A DNA stretch of 64,000 bases from Clostridiales bacterium (GTDB lineage: Bacteria > Bacillota > Clostridia > Christensenellales > Borkfalkiaceae): contig SVIP01000005.1 of the NCBI GenBank assembly GCA_015069425.1, positions 90,099 through 154,098 of the forward strand, read 5' to 3'. Shown piece after piece: positions 34,433-44,172 of the stretch. The notes beneath the pieces are model-generated. The model did not search any database and was not told where the DNA came from. It worked only from the letters and a program-made list of their open reading frames with translations. The stretch's first letter is position 1. The number at the start of each line of letters is the position of its first letter. Made by a program: the position numbers and the translations under genes.

Positions 34433-35407
34433 TTAAAGCAATGTTTTTCTGAGGTCTTCATTTGTTAGTGGTGATAAATATTTTATCGGCACGTCAAATA
34501 CGGTAACAACTCCTGTCTTGCCCTCTTTTGCCATCTTTGCAACCGCTCTTCCGTACGCTACTAATACACTACCCGTAAGTTCGGGATTAGAATCAAGTTT
34601 TAGAGAAAGTTCAAGTAAGTGTGCGTTTTCTTTTGTTGTATTCCCAGAACGGAAAACAAATCCGCCGTGAGAGAGTTTTTGTTGCATACTCCTTACTTCT
34701 TCTTCACTAACAAAATTTACTATAGTATCGTAATCTGCAAAATAGTTAGGCATTTCTTTAATCGCCTTTTCAATAGCAGATTTGTCTACACCGTCGTCTA
34801 CTGCAACAAAACATTCTCTAAGGTGTTTATCTCTTGTAGAAAGTTTTGGATTTTGCCCACTTCTAACAGCAGATAATGCCTCCTCCTTAGGTATGGTGTA
34901 CTGAATTGCGTTTTTAACACCCTCAATTCTTCTAATTGCGTCGCTATGCCCTTGAGAAACACCTTTACCCCAGAAAGTATAATCATTTCCATCAGGCAAA
35001 ACTGCACCAAAAAGCATTCTTGCAATCGAGAATACGCCTGGGTCCCAACCGATACTAATTGCTGAAAGAGTACCATTTTCTTTTGCTACCTTTTCAAGTT
35101 TATCATAGTATTCTGGAATCTTTGCGTGTGTATCAAATGAATCTACTGTATTAAAATCTTTTAACAAGTTAGCCGTATTATTTGGAAGATCAGTAGCACT
35201 TCCGCCACAAAGTAAAAGAACGTCGATTTCCCCTTTAAATGCTCCAAGTTTTTCCATTGAATAAACGGGGTAATTAACTATAGGATTTAAAGCAGATGGG
35301 TCTCTACGCGTAAAAATCCCCACACACTCCATATCACTTGCTTTGCTTACGGCAAGAGTTACCCCCTTTCCTAAATTACCATATCCAACAATACCAACTT
35401 TAATCAT
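34433..35407 (-). CDS. ddh: meso-Diaminopimelate dehydrogenase
   Basis: 324 residues, typical. The NADPH-binding N-terminus is KVGIVGYGNLGKGVTLAV; the substrate domain includes SAISIGWDPGVFSIARMLFGA, FWGKGVSQGHSDAIRRI and HGGFVFRSGNT. It forms meso-diaminopimelate from tetrahydrodipicolinate and ammonia in one step, for cell-wall and lysine synthesis. It is divergent from spoIIE across a 209-bp AT-rich gap and probably co-transcribed with the MBL lipoprotein gene. Confidence 0.95.
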   Translation of the reverse strand: MIKVGIVGYGNLGKGVTLAVSKASDMECVGIFTRRDPSALNPIVNYPVYSMEKLGAFKGEIDVLLLCGGSATDLPNNTANLLKDFNTVDSFDTHAKIPEYYDKLEKVAKENGTLSAISIGWDPGVFSIARMLFGAVLPDGNDYTFWGKGVSQGHSDAIRRIEGVKNAIQYTIPKEEALSAVRSGQNPKLSTRDKHLRECFVAVDDGVDKSAIEKAIKEMPNYFADYDTIVNFVSEEEVRSMQQKLSHGGFVFRSGNTTKENAHLLELSLKLDSNPELTGSVLVAYGRAVAKMAKEGKTGVVTVFDVPIKYLSPLTNEDLRKTLL

Positions 35408-35616
35408 AATTTCACCTAATTTCTTTATTTACTATTTAATTTTACAATACTTTTCCATAATAGAAAAGCGTTTTAATAAAAGTTTTTGTTATAACGATTA
35501 TTCGTTTTTGTTTTATATCTTTTAATTAGTGTTTTTGTTACAAAATTACTTAAAATATCTTATCATTTTAATTATATAATTAAAAGCACTTCAAGTCAAG
35601 GTCAAGGAGAAAAATT

Positions 35617-37899
35617 TTGAAAACCTTTTTTAAATCCATAGATTATTTTTGTGTATTAAAGTACGCTTGCATATTGTTTAGTTTCTTAGTTTTTGCAAAT
35701 CTTGAAACTACGCCTTTGCCATATTCGGCAGGAATTTACGTAGCAGTGCTTGCAAACGGCAGTGCTATAATTACCACTTCACTTTTATATTTAGGCTCTT
35801 TTCTTATAATAAATGCACCAGGTCTTTTAGGTTCGCAGGCTATTTTATGTCTTCTATTTATGATTATTTCTTTAGTGTATAGAAAATTCAACATAAAAAC
35901 CAAACTTGAAACGTCCGCCTATTTAATAGTTGGATTACTAGGTTTTATTTTCCTTGGCGATACCGCTATTGATTTTTCTCTTGAAAAACGGCTTTTTACT
36001 AGTATATTAACGGTCGCTCTTTCAATGATTGCTATTATTGCAATTAACGCTCTAAACGAAAAAGGCTTAAAATATAAACTTAATTTTGAAGAAACTTTGT
36101 CCATATCCATTTTAATAGCAGTATTCGGTACGGGAGTTTGCAATTTTTTATCTCCGTTTGTTTGGCGTGCTATTTGCGTGTTTTTAATTTTGTTTACTTG
36201 TTTTGTGTATAAAACGGGAATAGCAACCTTATTTTCCGCTTTACTTGGCATAAGTCTTTCTATACATTCAGGTAACATCATTTATATATCGGTATTTACC
36301 GTTTGGGGATTAGTTGCTGATGCGCTCACCCCTTTTTCTAGGCACGTTGCGGGAATCGCAATTATCTTTTCAGATTATTTGCTACAAGCGATATTTAATA
36401 TATATGGTGGATACACACTTATAGAATTCGTTTCCGTACTATCTGGTGCAGTTATATTCTCAGTTTTCCCCACCAAACTATTGATACTGATAAAAGAAAA
36501 ACTGTACGCTTTTAGAGAACGGCAATTAATCAGACAAACAATAAACCGCAATCGACAAATGTTATCGGGAAAACTTTACGACCTATCTGGTGTATTTACT
36601 GAAATGGCTGGTGCATTTGACGCCTTTAAGAAAAACGGAATAACTGAGGAAAAGGCAAAACAAGCAATGAAAAAACAAATCGACGAACAAGTTTGTTCTG
36701 AGTGTGATTACTTCTCAAGATGCAAAAAGAATGAAAGTGAAAAATTTAGTGGACTTAGCAAGATGATTGATATAGGTTTTGCTAAGGGAAGATTATCTTT
36801 AATTGACCTACCTAAAGAACTTGGAGATATTTGTTTAAAACCTAACAATATTTTATATGCTTTAAATAAACTTTTGAGCGACTATAGGGGGTATTTATTA
36901 GAAAATGCAAACATCAATAACGGTAGAAATCTTATCGCCTCACAGGCACTCGGTGTTGCTGAAATTTTACGGGGACTAGCATTAGAAACGGGGACTACTT
37001 TAAAGTATCAAAGCAGAGTCGAAAGACTGCTTGCAAATAATTTATATAAAAGTGGTTTCAACGTGAGTGAAATTCTTATTTATGGAGAAGAAGAAAGACT
37101 TTCGGTAAGTTTAATCGTTGTTATGAAAGAATTTTCACTAAACCGAATATTGTCAGTTATAAATTCCACTCTAAATGCAGATATGACAATTGCTGAACAA
37201 ATGGAAATTTCCGACGAAAAATGTTATTTAACTTTTAAGTGTGCCACAAAATTTGACGCTGTTTACGGCATTGCTAGAAGAGAAAAGGACGGCTCAACAA
37301 AAAGTGGAGATACTCACTCGGTAACACGCATTTATAACGATAGACTGCTCGTTGCCTTATCTGATGGAATGGGGAGCGGTGATAGGGCTGAAAACATTTC
37401 CTCCGTTTCCCTATCTTTAATTGAAAGTTTTTATAAAGCAGGGCTTTCTTCCGCACTTATACTTAGCACGGTTAATAAGCTTTTATCAATTAACACAGAA
37501 GATAGTTTTACTGCGCTAGATATGTCTGTTATTGACCTAAAGTCTTGTACGGCTGACTTTATAAAATATGGTGCACCTTACGGATTTATAATAAACGAAC
37601 AAGGCATTAAAATTGTTGAAGGAAATTCGCTTCCCTTAGGTATTATAGAAGAATTAAAGCCATCGGTCTGCACGACTGAGTTAAATGACGGCGATATGAT
37701 TTTATTAATAACAGACGGGATTTCCGATGCTTTCGGCTCATCGGGTGAAATTATTGATTTTCTCCGCACGCAGTCTGCTAAAAACCCTCAAACACTCGCA
37801 GACGAAATTATGGAAAAAGCATTAAAACTAAACGACGGATTAAAAAAGGACGATATGACCGCCCTAGCAATTAGAATTTATAAAAGGAAACTTGCATAA
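35617..37899 (+). CDS. spoIIE: SpoIIE, stage II sporulation protein E phosphatase
   Basis: 760 residues, slightly shorter than Bacillus SpoIIE. The N-terminal ~290 residues contain about ten membrane helices. A central regulatory domain with Cys residues (EQVCSECDYFSRCKK) follows. The C-terminal PP2C phosphatase has LLVALSDGMGSGDRAENIS and MILLITDGISDAFG with the metal-binding Asp residues. It activates sigma-F by dephosphorylating SpoIIAA at the division septum. It starts at a TTG with AAGGAGA seven bases upstream. A TATAAT at 35575-35580 has no -35 match, as expected for a Spo0A-activated promoter. Confidence 0.93.
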   Translation: MKTFFKSIDYFCVLKYACILFSFLVFANLETTPLPYSAGIYVAVLANGSAIITTSLLYLGSFLIINAPGLLGSQAILCLLFMIISLVYRKFNIKTKLETSAYLIVGLLGFIFLGDTAIDFSLEKRLFTSILTVALSMIAIIAINALNEKGLKYKLNFEETLSISILIAVFGTGVCNFLSPFVWRAICVFLILFTCFVYKTGIATLFSALLGISLSIHSGNIIYISVFTVWGLVADALTPFSRHVAGIAIIFSDYLLQAIFNIYGGYTLIEFVSVLSGAVIFSVFPTKLLILIKEKLYAFRERQLIRQTINRNRQMLSGKLYDLSGVFTEMAGAFDAFKKNGITEEKAKQAMKKQIDEQVCSECDYFSRCKKNESEKFSGLSKMIDIGFAKGRLSLIDLPKELGDICLKPNNILYALNKLLSDYRGYLLENANINNGRNLIASQALGVAEILRGLALETGTTLKYQSRVERLLANNLYKSGFNVSEILIYGEEERLSVSLIVVMKEFSLNRILSVINSTLNADMTIAEQMEISDEKCYLTFKCATKFDAVYGIARREKDGSTKSGDTHSVTRIYNDRLLVALSDGMGSGDRAENISSVSLSLIESFYKAGLSSALILSTVNKLLSINTEDSFTALDMSVIDLKSCTADFIKYGAPYGFIINEQGIKIVEGNSLPLGIIEELKPSVCTTELNDGDMILLITDGISDAFGSSGEIIDFLRTQSAKNPQTLADEIMEKALKLNDGLKKDDMTALAIRIYKRKLA

Positions 37900-37901
37900 C
37901 G

Positions 37902-37936
37902 AAAACGGCTTTATCAAAATTAGATAAAGCCGTTTT
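37902..37936. terminator. Bidirectional terminator between spoIIE and the ZIP transporter
   Basis: 14-bp perfect stem AAAACGGCTTTATC/GATAAAGCCGTTTT, right after the spoIIE stop and just past the stop of the convergent gene. Confidence 0.85.
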
Positions 37937-37941
37937 AACAA

Positions 37942-38694
37942 TTAACCCAACAGTACGTCCATAACGAGCATTAAACAAAAGCCGAATAGCAGTGCGTACG
38001 TTGCACCCCTTTGACTTCCGTGTGCATGTGTTTCAGGTATCATTTCGTCACTTATAACGTATAGCATCGTTCCGCCTGCAAATGCAAGGGCAAAAGGCAG
38101 TATTATTGATGCAACTTTTACTGCAAAATACCCTATGAGTGTGCCAAGCACCTCTACAAGTCCCGTAAGCATTGCTAAAATTAAAGTTTTCTTTTTGCTA
38201 ACACCCGCTGATAACATAGGCCCTATAATAACCATACCCTCAGGAATGTTTTGAAGTGCAATACCACTAGCAATTATTATTGCTTTAGCCGTGTTGTCTG
38301 AACCAAACCCAACGCCTGCGGCAATACCCTCGGGGAAGTTATGAATTGCTATTGCTAAAACAAAAAGTAAAACTTTATTTAGTTTTTTATTTGAGTGACT
38401 TTCACAATCGGGCTCTAACATTTTATGTAAATGCGGAACTAGTTTATCTATTAAATTTAAACACAGCGCACCCGCAAATATACCAATTATTGCGATAAGT
38501 AACCCCCAATTTCCGCCATCTTCTAAGGATGGAATAATTAAACCAAACACAGCGGCAGAAAGCATCACACCTGCTGCAAAAGAAAGCACTATATCGGAAA
38601 ATTTATGTGTTAAATTTTTAAATATAAATCCTATCAGCGCACCTATTACGGTTGCACCACCAACCCCAAGCGCTGTTAATAAAACCTTATCCAT
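37942..38694 (-). CDS. ZIP-family divalent metal transporter
   Basis: 250 residues, eight helices. The metal-site helices carry the ZIP signatures AIHNFPEGIAAGVGFG and ALQNIPEGMVIIGPML, with a His-containing loop between helices 3 and 4 (PHLHKMLEPDCESHSNKK). These closely resemble the bacterial ZupT/GufA group, which import zinc and other divalent metals. It ends in a bidirectional terminator and begins 2 bp after the topoisomerase A-subunit stop, so it is probably the last gene of the parE-parC operon. Confidence 0.9.
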   Translation of the reverse strand: MDKVLLTALGVGGATVIGALIGFIFKNLTHKFSDIVLSFAAGVMLSAAVFGLIIPSLEDGGNWGLLIAIIGIFAGALCLNLIDKLVPHLHKMLEPDCESHSNKKLNKVLLFVLAIAIHNFPEGIAAGVGFGSDNTAKAIIIASGIALQNIPEGMVIIGPMLSAGVSKKKTLILAMLTGLVEVLGTLIGYFAVKVASIILPFALAFAGGTMLYVISDEMIPETHAHGSQRGATYALLFGFCLMLVMDVLLG

Positions 38695-38696
38695 AC

Positions 38697-41117
38697 TTAC
38701 ATTAACTTAAACACTTTTTCGGGCATACGCTTTTTATTTTCATTCTTCAACGTTTTGCCTTTAGTCGTTCTTCCCTCTATTGAAAGGTCTTCCGTGTTTA
38801 GGCTAAACACAACACCGAAAGTATCTACAACCGCTATATCAAACGGCTCTTTAACCCAACCTGCGTAAACCACCTTTCCGTCCTTTCCAAGTTCGACGAT
38901 TTTAACGCCCTTTCTATATCTTGCCATCGGTTCTATGTCAACTGTAAGCACTCGCTTATAGAAACCACCGTCGGAAACTATAATAAATTCACCCTCTTCG
39001 TCAACTTGCGAAACAAATACGATAGAATCTCCTTTATTAAGATTTACGCCCTTAACACCGCCCGCAACTCTTCCTTGCAATGGAATATCATCCTTTAATG
39101 CGTTAAGTGCTAGCCCTTTCTCTGTAACAAATGCGATCGTCGTTTCGTTCATATCTTGTTCAACGGCAACGAGTTCATCACCGTCTTTTAACTTAATTGC
39201 TTGATAGTATGGTTTAATTAGTCCGTATTCCGACCATTCGGTCTTTTTAATTAAGCCGTCTTTGGTAAAGAACAATAAATTTCCCTCTGGGAGTTTATCC
39301 ACGTCCGACGCAAAGAATGCAACAGGGAATTCGTTTCTTTCCGCATCTTTGCAGATATCTGTAAACTTAGAGCCTTTATCACGATAACGGCACTCGGGTG
39401 CAATCTCCATATCGATTTTACAGCAGTTACCCAAATTAGTAAATGCGTAGAGCGTTTGATCTGTTCTAGCCTTAACGGCAAACTTAATGAAATCGTCGGG
39501 ATTAGAATTTTCTTTTGCCGTTTTATCGCTTGCGTTAAAGTTTTTTAGCGTCATTTTCTTAAACGCCTTGCCGAAAGTAAACCCAACCATAAAATCGTCT
39601 ATTTGTTTAAGTTCTTTTTCAACGCTTTCTATTTCTACTTCTTTACCGCCGATAATTATGTTTGAACGCCTATCGTCTGCAAATTTTTTCTTAATAGTAG
39701 TAAGTTCACTCTTAACGACTTCCATTTGTTTTGCCTTGCTTCCTATAATCACGGTAAGTTCGGCAATGAGTTTTTTAAGTTCTGCTAGCTCTTCTTCAAG
39801 TTTATATACTTCAAGTTTAGTAAGTCTTGCTAACCTTAAATCTAGTATCGCATTTGCTTGAATTTCAGATAAAGAAAATCTTGCACGAAGTTTTGCTCTA
39901 GCATCGGCAGTATTTTCCGCACCTTTAATAATCTTAATAACTTCGTCAATATTTTTAACCGCTACTATTAGTCCCTCTAAAATATGCGCACGCTCTTTTG
40001 CACGTTCTAAATCAAACTTGCTTCGACGCAATATTACTTCTCTTTGATAATTAACGTAATAACCGATTATATCTAAAAGACCAAGTTGACAAGGTTTGCC
40101 ATTGGCAATCGCAACCATATTGATACCAAACGAAGTCTCAAGGTCGGTATTTTTATAAAGATATGCTAAAATTGCCTTTGCGTCCGCATCTTTTTTAAGT
40201 TTAATAACCGCTCGCATACCGTTTCTGTCCGATTCGTCTACAACGTCGGCTATTCCACCAAGCAAGTCCTTTCTTTCTTCCCTCATTTCCGCAATCTTTT
40301 TTAGAAGATTTGCTTTATTTACCTGATAAGGAAGTTCAGAAATAACTAAGTTTTGCTTTTCTCCGCTTTCTTTTTCTATATTGACACGCGCTTTAATCTT
40401 TATTTTGCCCCTACCCGTCTTATATGCCTCTTCAAGTTCTTCACCTGCAATAATATATCCGCCAGTTGGGAAATCGGGTGCTTTAATATATTTCATCATT
40501 TCCTTTAAGGAAATCTTAGGATTATCAATATATGCAATTGTTCCGTTTATTACTTCCACTAAGTTATGTGGCGGAATATTGGTTGCAAGTCCTACGGCTA
40601 TTCCCGTTGCACCGTTTACTAAAAGGTTAGGATATCTTCCAGGTAGAGTATCGGGCTCTTCTTGAGTATCGTCAAAGTTAAGGCTAAACTCAACGGTATT
40701 TTTTTCTATATCTCGTAAAAGTTCCAAAGACAACGCCTCTAACCTTGCCTCTGTATATCTGTACGCTGCTGCAGAGTCTCCATCTATCGTACCAAAGTTA
40801 CCTTGTCCATCAATTAGAGGAGAACGCATATTAAAGTCTTGCGCAAGGTGGACTAATGCACCGTAAACTGAACTATCGCCGTGTGGGTGATATTTACCTA
40901 AAACTTCACCGACGATTTTTGCACATTTTTTATGCGGTTTGTCTTGAGTTAAACCCATTTCATACATAGCGTAAAGAATTCTTCTTTGAACGGGTTTTAG
41001 TCCGTCTTCCACACGTGGAAGCGCACGGTCCAATATAACGTTTTCCGCATACGGTATCATTGAATTTTTCAAAACTTCGTCAAGCGAACTTAAAATTATT
41101 CCTTTTTCGTTTTCCAT
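38697..41117 (-). CDS. parC: Type IIA topoisomerase subunit A, ParC-like
   Basis: 806 residues. The winged-helix region has [23 protein letters not shown], and the catalytic Tyr121 lies in [17 protein letters not shown]. The C-terminal beta-pinwheel has only a degenerate box ([11 protein letters not shown]) instead of the gyrase QRRGGKG, which favours topoisomerase IV function. In the quinolone-binding helix, [12 protein letters not shown], Ser82 is present but Gly86 replaces the usual Asp/Glu. It is encoded 14 bp after the B subunit. Symbol by analogy: a second gyrase cannot be ruled out without the rest of the genome. Confidence 0.85.
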   Translation of the reverse strand: MENEKGIILSSLDEVLKNSMIPYAENVILDRALPRVEDGLKPVQRRILYAMYEMGLTQDKPHKKCAKIVGEVLGKYHPHGDSSVYGALVHLAQDFNMRSPLIDGQGNFGTIDGDSAAAYRYTEARLEALSLELLRDIEKNTVEFSLNFDDTQEEPDTLPGRYPNLLVNGATGIAVGLATNIPPHNLVEVINGTIAYIDNPKISLKEMMKYIKAPDFPTGGYIIAGEELEEAYKTGRGKIKIKARVNIEKESGEKQNLVISELPYQVNKANLLKKIAEMREERKDLLGGIADVVDESDRNGMRAVIKLKKDADAKAILAYLYKNTDLETSFGINMVAIANGKPCQLGLLDIIGYYVNYQREVILRRSKFDLERAKERAHILEGLIVAVKNIDEVIKIIKGAENTADARAKLRARFSLSEIQANAILDLRLARLTKLEVYKLEEELAELKKLIAELTVIIGSKAKQMEVVKSELTTIKKKFADDRRSNIIIGGKEVEIESVEKELKQIDDFMVGFTFGKAFKKMTLKNFNASDKTAKENSNPDDFIKFAVKARTDQTLYAFTNLGNCCKIDMEIAPECRYRDKGSKFTDICKDAERNEFPVAFFASDVDKLPEGNLLFFTKDGLIKKTEWSEYGLIKPYYQAIKLKDGDELVAVEQDMNETTIAFVTEKGLALNALKDDIPLQGRVAGGVKGVNLNKGDSIVFVSQVDEEGEFIIVSDGGFYKRVLTVDIEPMARYRKGVKIVELGKDGKVVYAGWVKEPFDIAVVDTFGVVFSLNTEDLSIEGRTTKGKTLKNENKKRMPEKVFKLM

Positions 41118-41131
41118 TTAATTTCCCCTTA

Positions 41132-43093
41132 TCAAGAGTGTTTCATTTTAGCAAACTTATCTTCTTTGTTAAAGTTTGCGTGTTCGAAAATATACTTCTT
41201 TCTCTCGCCTACTTCATCTCCCATAAGCACGGTGATTAGTCTATCGGCTTCCGCTGCATCTTCTATAGTTACTCGCATGAGCGAACGACTTTGCGGATCC
41301 ATTGTTGTTTCCCAAAGTTGGCTGGGGTTCATTTCCCCAAGACCTTTATACCTTTGAATTAATGCCCCTCTACCTACTTTGTTTTTCTTTTTTTCTAATT
41401 CGTTGTCATCATAAGCGTATTCTACCACGTTGCCTTTATGCACTTTATATAATGGTGGCATACCAATATAAACGTGTCCACCGTTGACTAACTCTCTCAT
41501 GTATCTGAAAAAGAAAGTTAAAAGAATTGCCCTTATGTGCGCACCGTCTTGATCGGCATCGGAAAGAATTATTACTTTATGGAATTTTAAACTCTCTATA
41601 TCAAACTCTGAGCCTATTCCAGTGCCAAGTGCGGAAATAATAGTACGGATTTCCTCGTTTTGAAGTATTTGGTCAAGTTTCTTTTTCTCTACGTTCAGTG
41701 GCTTTCCTCTAAGTGGCAAAATTGCTTGGTACTGTCTTACCCTCGCTTGTTTTGCACTTCCGCCCGCAGAATCACCCTCAACTATAAAAAGTTCGTTCAA
41801 TTCTGGTTTACGCCCAGAACACGCAGCGAGTTTTCCTACTAAATTTTGTGCCTCTATACTTTTTGACGCTCTCGCTATTTCCTTTGCCTTTCTTGCTGCA
41901 AGTCTTGCAGACGCCGCTTTTAACGCTTTAGCGATTATTGAGTCAAACACCTTTTGTAGTTTCTTATTTTTCATTAAAAGGTCAAGTTCATTTACCGTAA
42001 CACCTTCCACCGCAGGGCGTGCCTCAGGATTACCAAGTTTGGTTTTTGTCTGTCCCTCAAACTGAACGTTCTGCATCTTTATTGAAACGATGGCGGTAAG
42101 CCCTTCTTTAAAATCGTCGCCCAATAAGTTCTCGTCTTTATCTTTTAAAAGATTTCTACTTCTTGCATAGTCGTTAAGCGAACGCGTAAGTCCAGAACGG
42201 AAACCCGTTTCGTGTGTTCCCCCCTCTCCGGTAGGAATATTGTTTACGTAAGAATAAACACTATCGACATAAGCGTCCGTATGTTGAATTGCAAATTCTA
42301 CTTGAATATTATCTTTAACTGCACTCGCATAAAGTGGCTCTTGATATAAAACACTTTTGCCTTCGTTTAAATATTTTACAAAATCAATTACACCACCGTC
42401 AAACTTGTAAGTCCTAGAATAATCTGTATTTTCATCATAAAACTTTATTTCTAAGCCTTTATTTAAAAAAGCAAGTTCACGAAGTCTTTTTAATATTGTT
42501 TCTGGAGAGAATACTATAGTTTCAAACACTCGTTTATCTGGCATAAAACGAATAAACGAACCTTTCTTTTTGGTTTTATTACTCGTCTTTTTAAGCGGTG
42601 CTTTAGGAATACCCGACTTGATTTTTCCACTCTCTTTATCAAGATAACTAGAAAATTCCATTTCGTAAACGGCATTGTCTTTATACACTTCAACTTTTAG
42701 CCATTCTGAAAGGGCGTTTGTTACCGATGCGCCCACACCGTGTAGTCCGCCCGAATAATTATAATTATCCGAATTAAACTTTCCACCCGCATGAAGTTGA
42801 GTAAATACGACTTCTACCCCAGAAACCCCTGCTTTGGAGTGAATATCTGTCGGTATACCTCTACCATTGTCTTCAACCGACGCACTGCCGTCTTTATAAA
42901 GTTTAATCTCTATCTTATCAGCAAATCCATTTGCGGCTTCGTCCACTGCGTTATCGACTATTTCCCAAAGAATATGATGCAAGCCCTTTACCCCCGTTGT
43001 ACCTATATACATACCGGGACGCATTCTAACCGCGTCTAACCCCTCTAGAATTTTAATGTCTTCCGCAACGTATGTGTTTGCTTTTTTAGCCAT
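41132..43093 (-). CDS. parE: Type IIA topoisomerase subunit B, ParE/GyrB-like
   Basis: 653 residues. The GHKL ATPase has EIVDNAVDEAANG, VEDNGRGIPTDIH and GGLHGVGASVTNAL. The TOPRIM domain has ELFIVEGDSAGGSAKQAR and the metal site VIILSDADQDGAHIRA; PLRGKPLNVEK precedes it. The C-terminus MNPSQLWETTMDPQSRSL is conserved. With the downstream A subunit it forms a DNA-decatenating or supercoiling enzyme. A TTGAAA-17-TATAAT promoter precedes it. Confidence 0.9.
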   Translation of the reverse strand: MAKKANTYVAEDIKILEGLDAVRMRPGMYIGTTGVKGLHHILWEIVDNAVDEAANGFADKIEIKLYKDGSASVEDNGRGIPTDIHSKAGVSGVEVVFTQLHAGGKFNSDNYNYSGGLHGVGASVTNALSEWLKVEVYKDNAVYEMEFSSYLDKESGKIKSGIPKAPLKKTSNKTKKKGSFIRFMPDKRVFETIVFSPETILKRLRELAFLNKGLEIKFYDENTDYSRTYKFDGGVIDFVKYLNEGKSVLYQEPLYASAVKDNIQVEFAIQHTDAYVDSVYSYVNNIPTGEGGTHETGFRSGLTRSLNDYARSRNLLKDKDENLLGDDFKEGLTAIVSIKMQNVQFEGQTKTKLGNPEARPAVEGVTVNELDLLMKNKKLQKVFDSIIAKALKAASARLAARKAKEIARASKSIEAQNLVGKLAACSGRKPELNELFIVEGDSAGGSAKQARVRQYQAILPLRGKPLNVEKKKLDQILQNEEIRTIISALGTGIGSEFDIESLKFHKVIILSDADQDGAHIRAILLTFFFRYMRELVNGGHVYIGMPPLYKVHKGNVVEYAYDDNELEKKKNKVGRGALIQRYKGLGEMNPSQLWETTMDPQSRSLMRVTIEDAAEADRLITVLMGDEVGERKKYIFEHANFNKEDKFAKMKHS

Positions 43094-43138
43094 TTATTTT
43101 CTCCCGTATTTTATCTAAATTTGTTTATAATCTTTTTT

Positions 43139-43167
43139 ATTATACAATATCTTGTGTTTTTTTTCAA
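43139..43167 (-). promoter_or_regulatory. Sigma-A promoter of the topoisomerase operon
   Basis: Minus strand TTGAAA (43162-43167), 17-bp spacer, TATAAT (43139-43144), about 45 bp before the parE ATG. Confidence 0.85.
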
Positions 43168-43205
43168 GTTATAATCGCAATTTTTTGTTTTTTTACCTTT
43201 ATAGA

Positions 43206-43246
43206 CACAAAAAAATTCCGAACTGAGAAATTTCGGAATTTTTTTA
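43206..43246 (-). terminator. Terminator after the DNA methyltransferase gene
   Basis: AAAAATTCCGAA/TTCGGAATTTTTTT hairpin on the minus strand, directly past the methyltransferase stop. Confidence 0.8.
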
Positions 43247-43250
43247 TTTG

Positions 43251-44171
43251 CTATTTTTTGCTTGGTTTACTGTTCCTTTCGTAAAACACGCCGTTTTCAT
43301 AACCTTGAATAGAGCAATCGTTTTCAGCATCTTTAAGCCTTTTTTCTCCCCACGCACAGTAAAGTGGGTTTTGCTCTATATTTATATAGTTTCTGTTTAA
43401 TTTTTTTGCTACCACACCCGTAGTCCCGCTACCTGCAAACGGATCTAAAACCAAGTCGTTTTCATTAGAACTTGCCAAAATCAATTTAGCAATCAATTTT
43501 TCTGGCTTTTGAGTTGGGTGAGCGGTATTTTCCGCCATAGACCAATAAGGAACTGCAATATCGTCCCAAAAATTAGACGGACAAGTGTTTCTAAATTTCC
43601 CGTCTGCGGTTTCCTCCCAGTCTTTAGGTTTACCGTCTTCACGATAAGGTGCAAGCACCTTTTTACGCTGTTTAACCGCATCTAAATTAAAGGTATACTC
43701 CTCGCCAACAGTTGCAAAAAAAACGTCTTCCATGGAATTTTTCCAGTTGGCTTTTGCTCCTCTTCCCTTTTCACGTTGCCAAGTTATACGATTTCTCAAA
43801 TGAAAATGTTTTGCTAGAATAACCCCTATAGTAATAGCACTAAACCAGTCGCAACAAACGTAAATACTTGCGGTATCTTTTAATTTACCCTTTACCGCAC
43901 TAATCCACTTTTCCGTATATTCTTCATACCCTTTTAAGTCAAGTTTCTTAAATCCGTTTCCGTGAAAGTTCTTATCCAAATTGTACGGCGGGTCTACTAT
44001 AAGCAAGTCCACGCTCTTATCCTTAATTTTACTTAATGCAACAAATGCATCACCAATTACCGTACAATTATAAGGTATTATATCGGTTTTTTCTGCATCT
44101 ATTAAGTTTGCAGTATATTCTTTTGCTTCTGAAAGCGGAAAGTCTATTGTTTTGTTTCTTTTTGATTTCAT
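43251..44171 (-). CDS. Orphan DNA methyltransferase, beta-class N6-adenine/N4-cytosine type
   Basis: 306 residues. The catalytic motif IV DPPY (residues 60-63, in LLIVDPPYNLDKNF) comes before the SAM motif I FAGSGTT (245-251, in LDPFAGSGTTGVVAKKL), the order of beta-class enzymes such as CcrM. The stretch between (about 110-215) would hold target recognition. No restriction endonuclease gene is adjacent. It begins one base after the rho stop and ends at a terminator, so it is transcribed as part of the rho operon. The recognition site is unknown. Confidence 0.88.
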   Translation of the reverse strand: MKSKRNKTIDFPLSEAKEYTANLIDAEKTDIIPYNCTVIGDAFVALSKIKDKSVDLLIVDPPYNLDKNFHGNGFKKLDLKGYEEYTEKWISAVKGKLKDTASIYVCCDWFSAITIGVILAKHFHLRNRITWQREKGRGAKANWKNSMEDVFFATVGEEYTFNLDAVKQRKKVLAPYREDGKPKDWEETADGKFRNTCPSNFWDDIAVPYWSMAENTAHPTQKPEKLIAKLILASSNENDLVLDPFAGSGTTGVVAKKLNRNYINIEQNPLYCAWGEKRLKDAENDCSIQGYENGVFYERNSKPSKK

Positions 44172-44172
44172 A

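Noticed and set aside
35408..35616. Spo0A boxes between ddh and spoIIE
   Set aside because: A TATAAT is visible at 35575 but no TGTCGAA-like box was found; not called as a feature.
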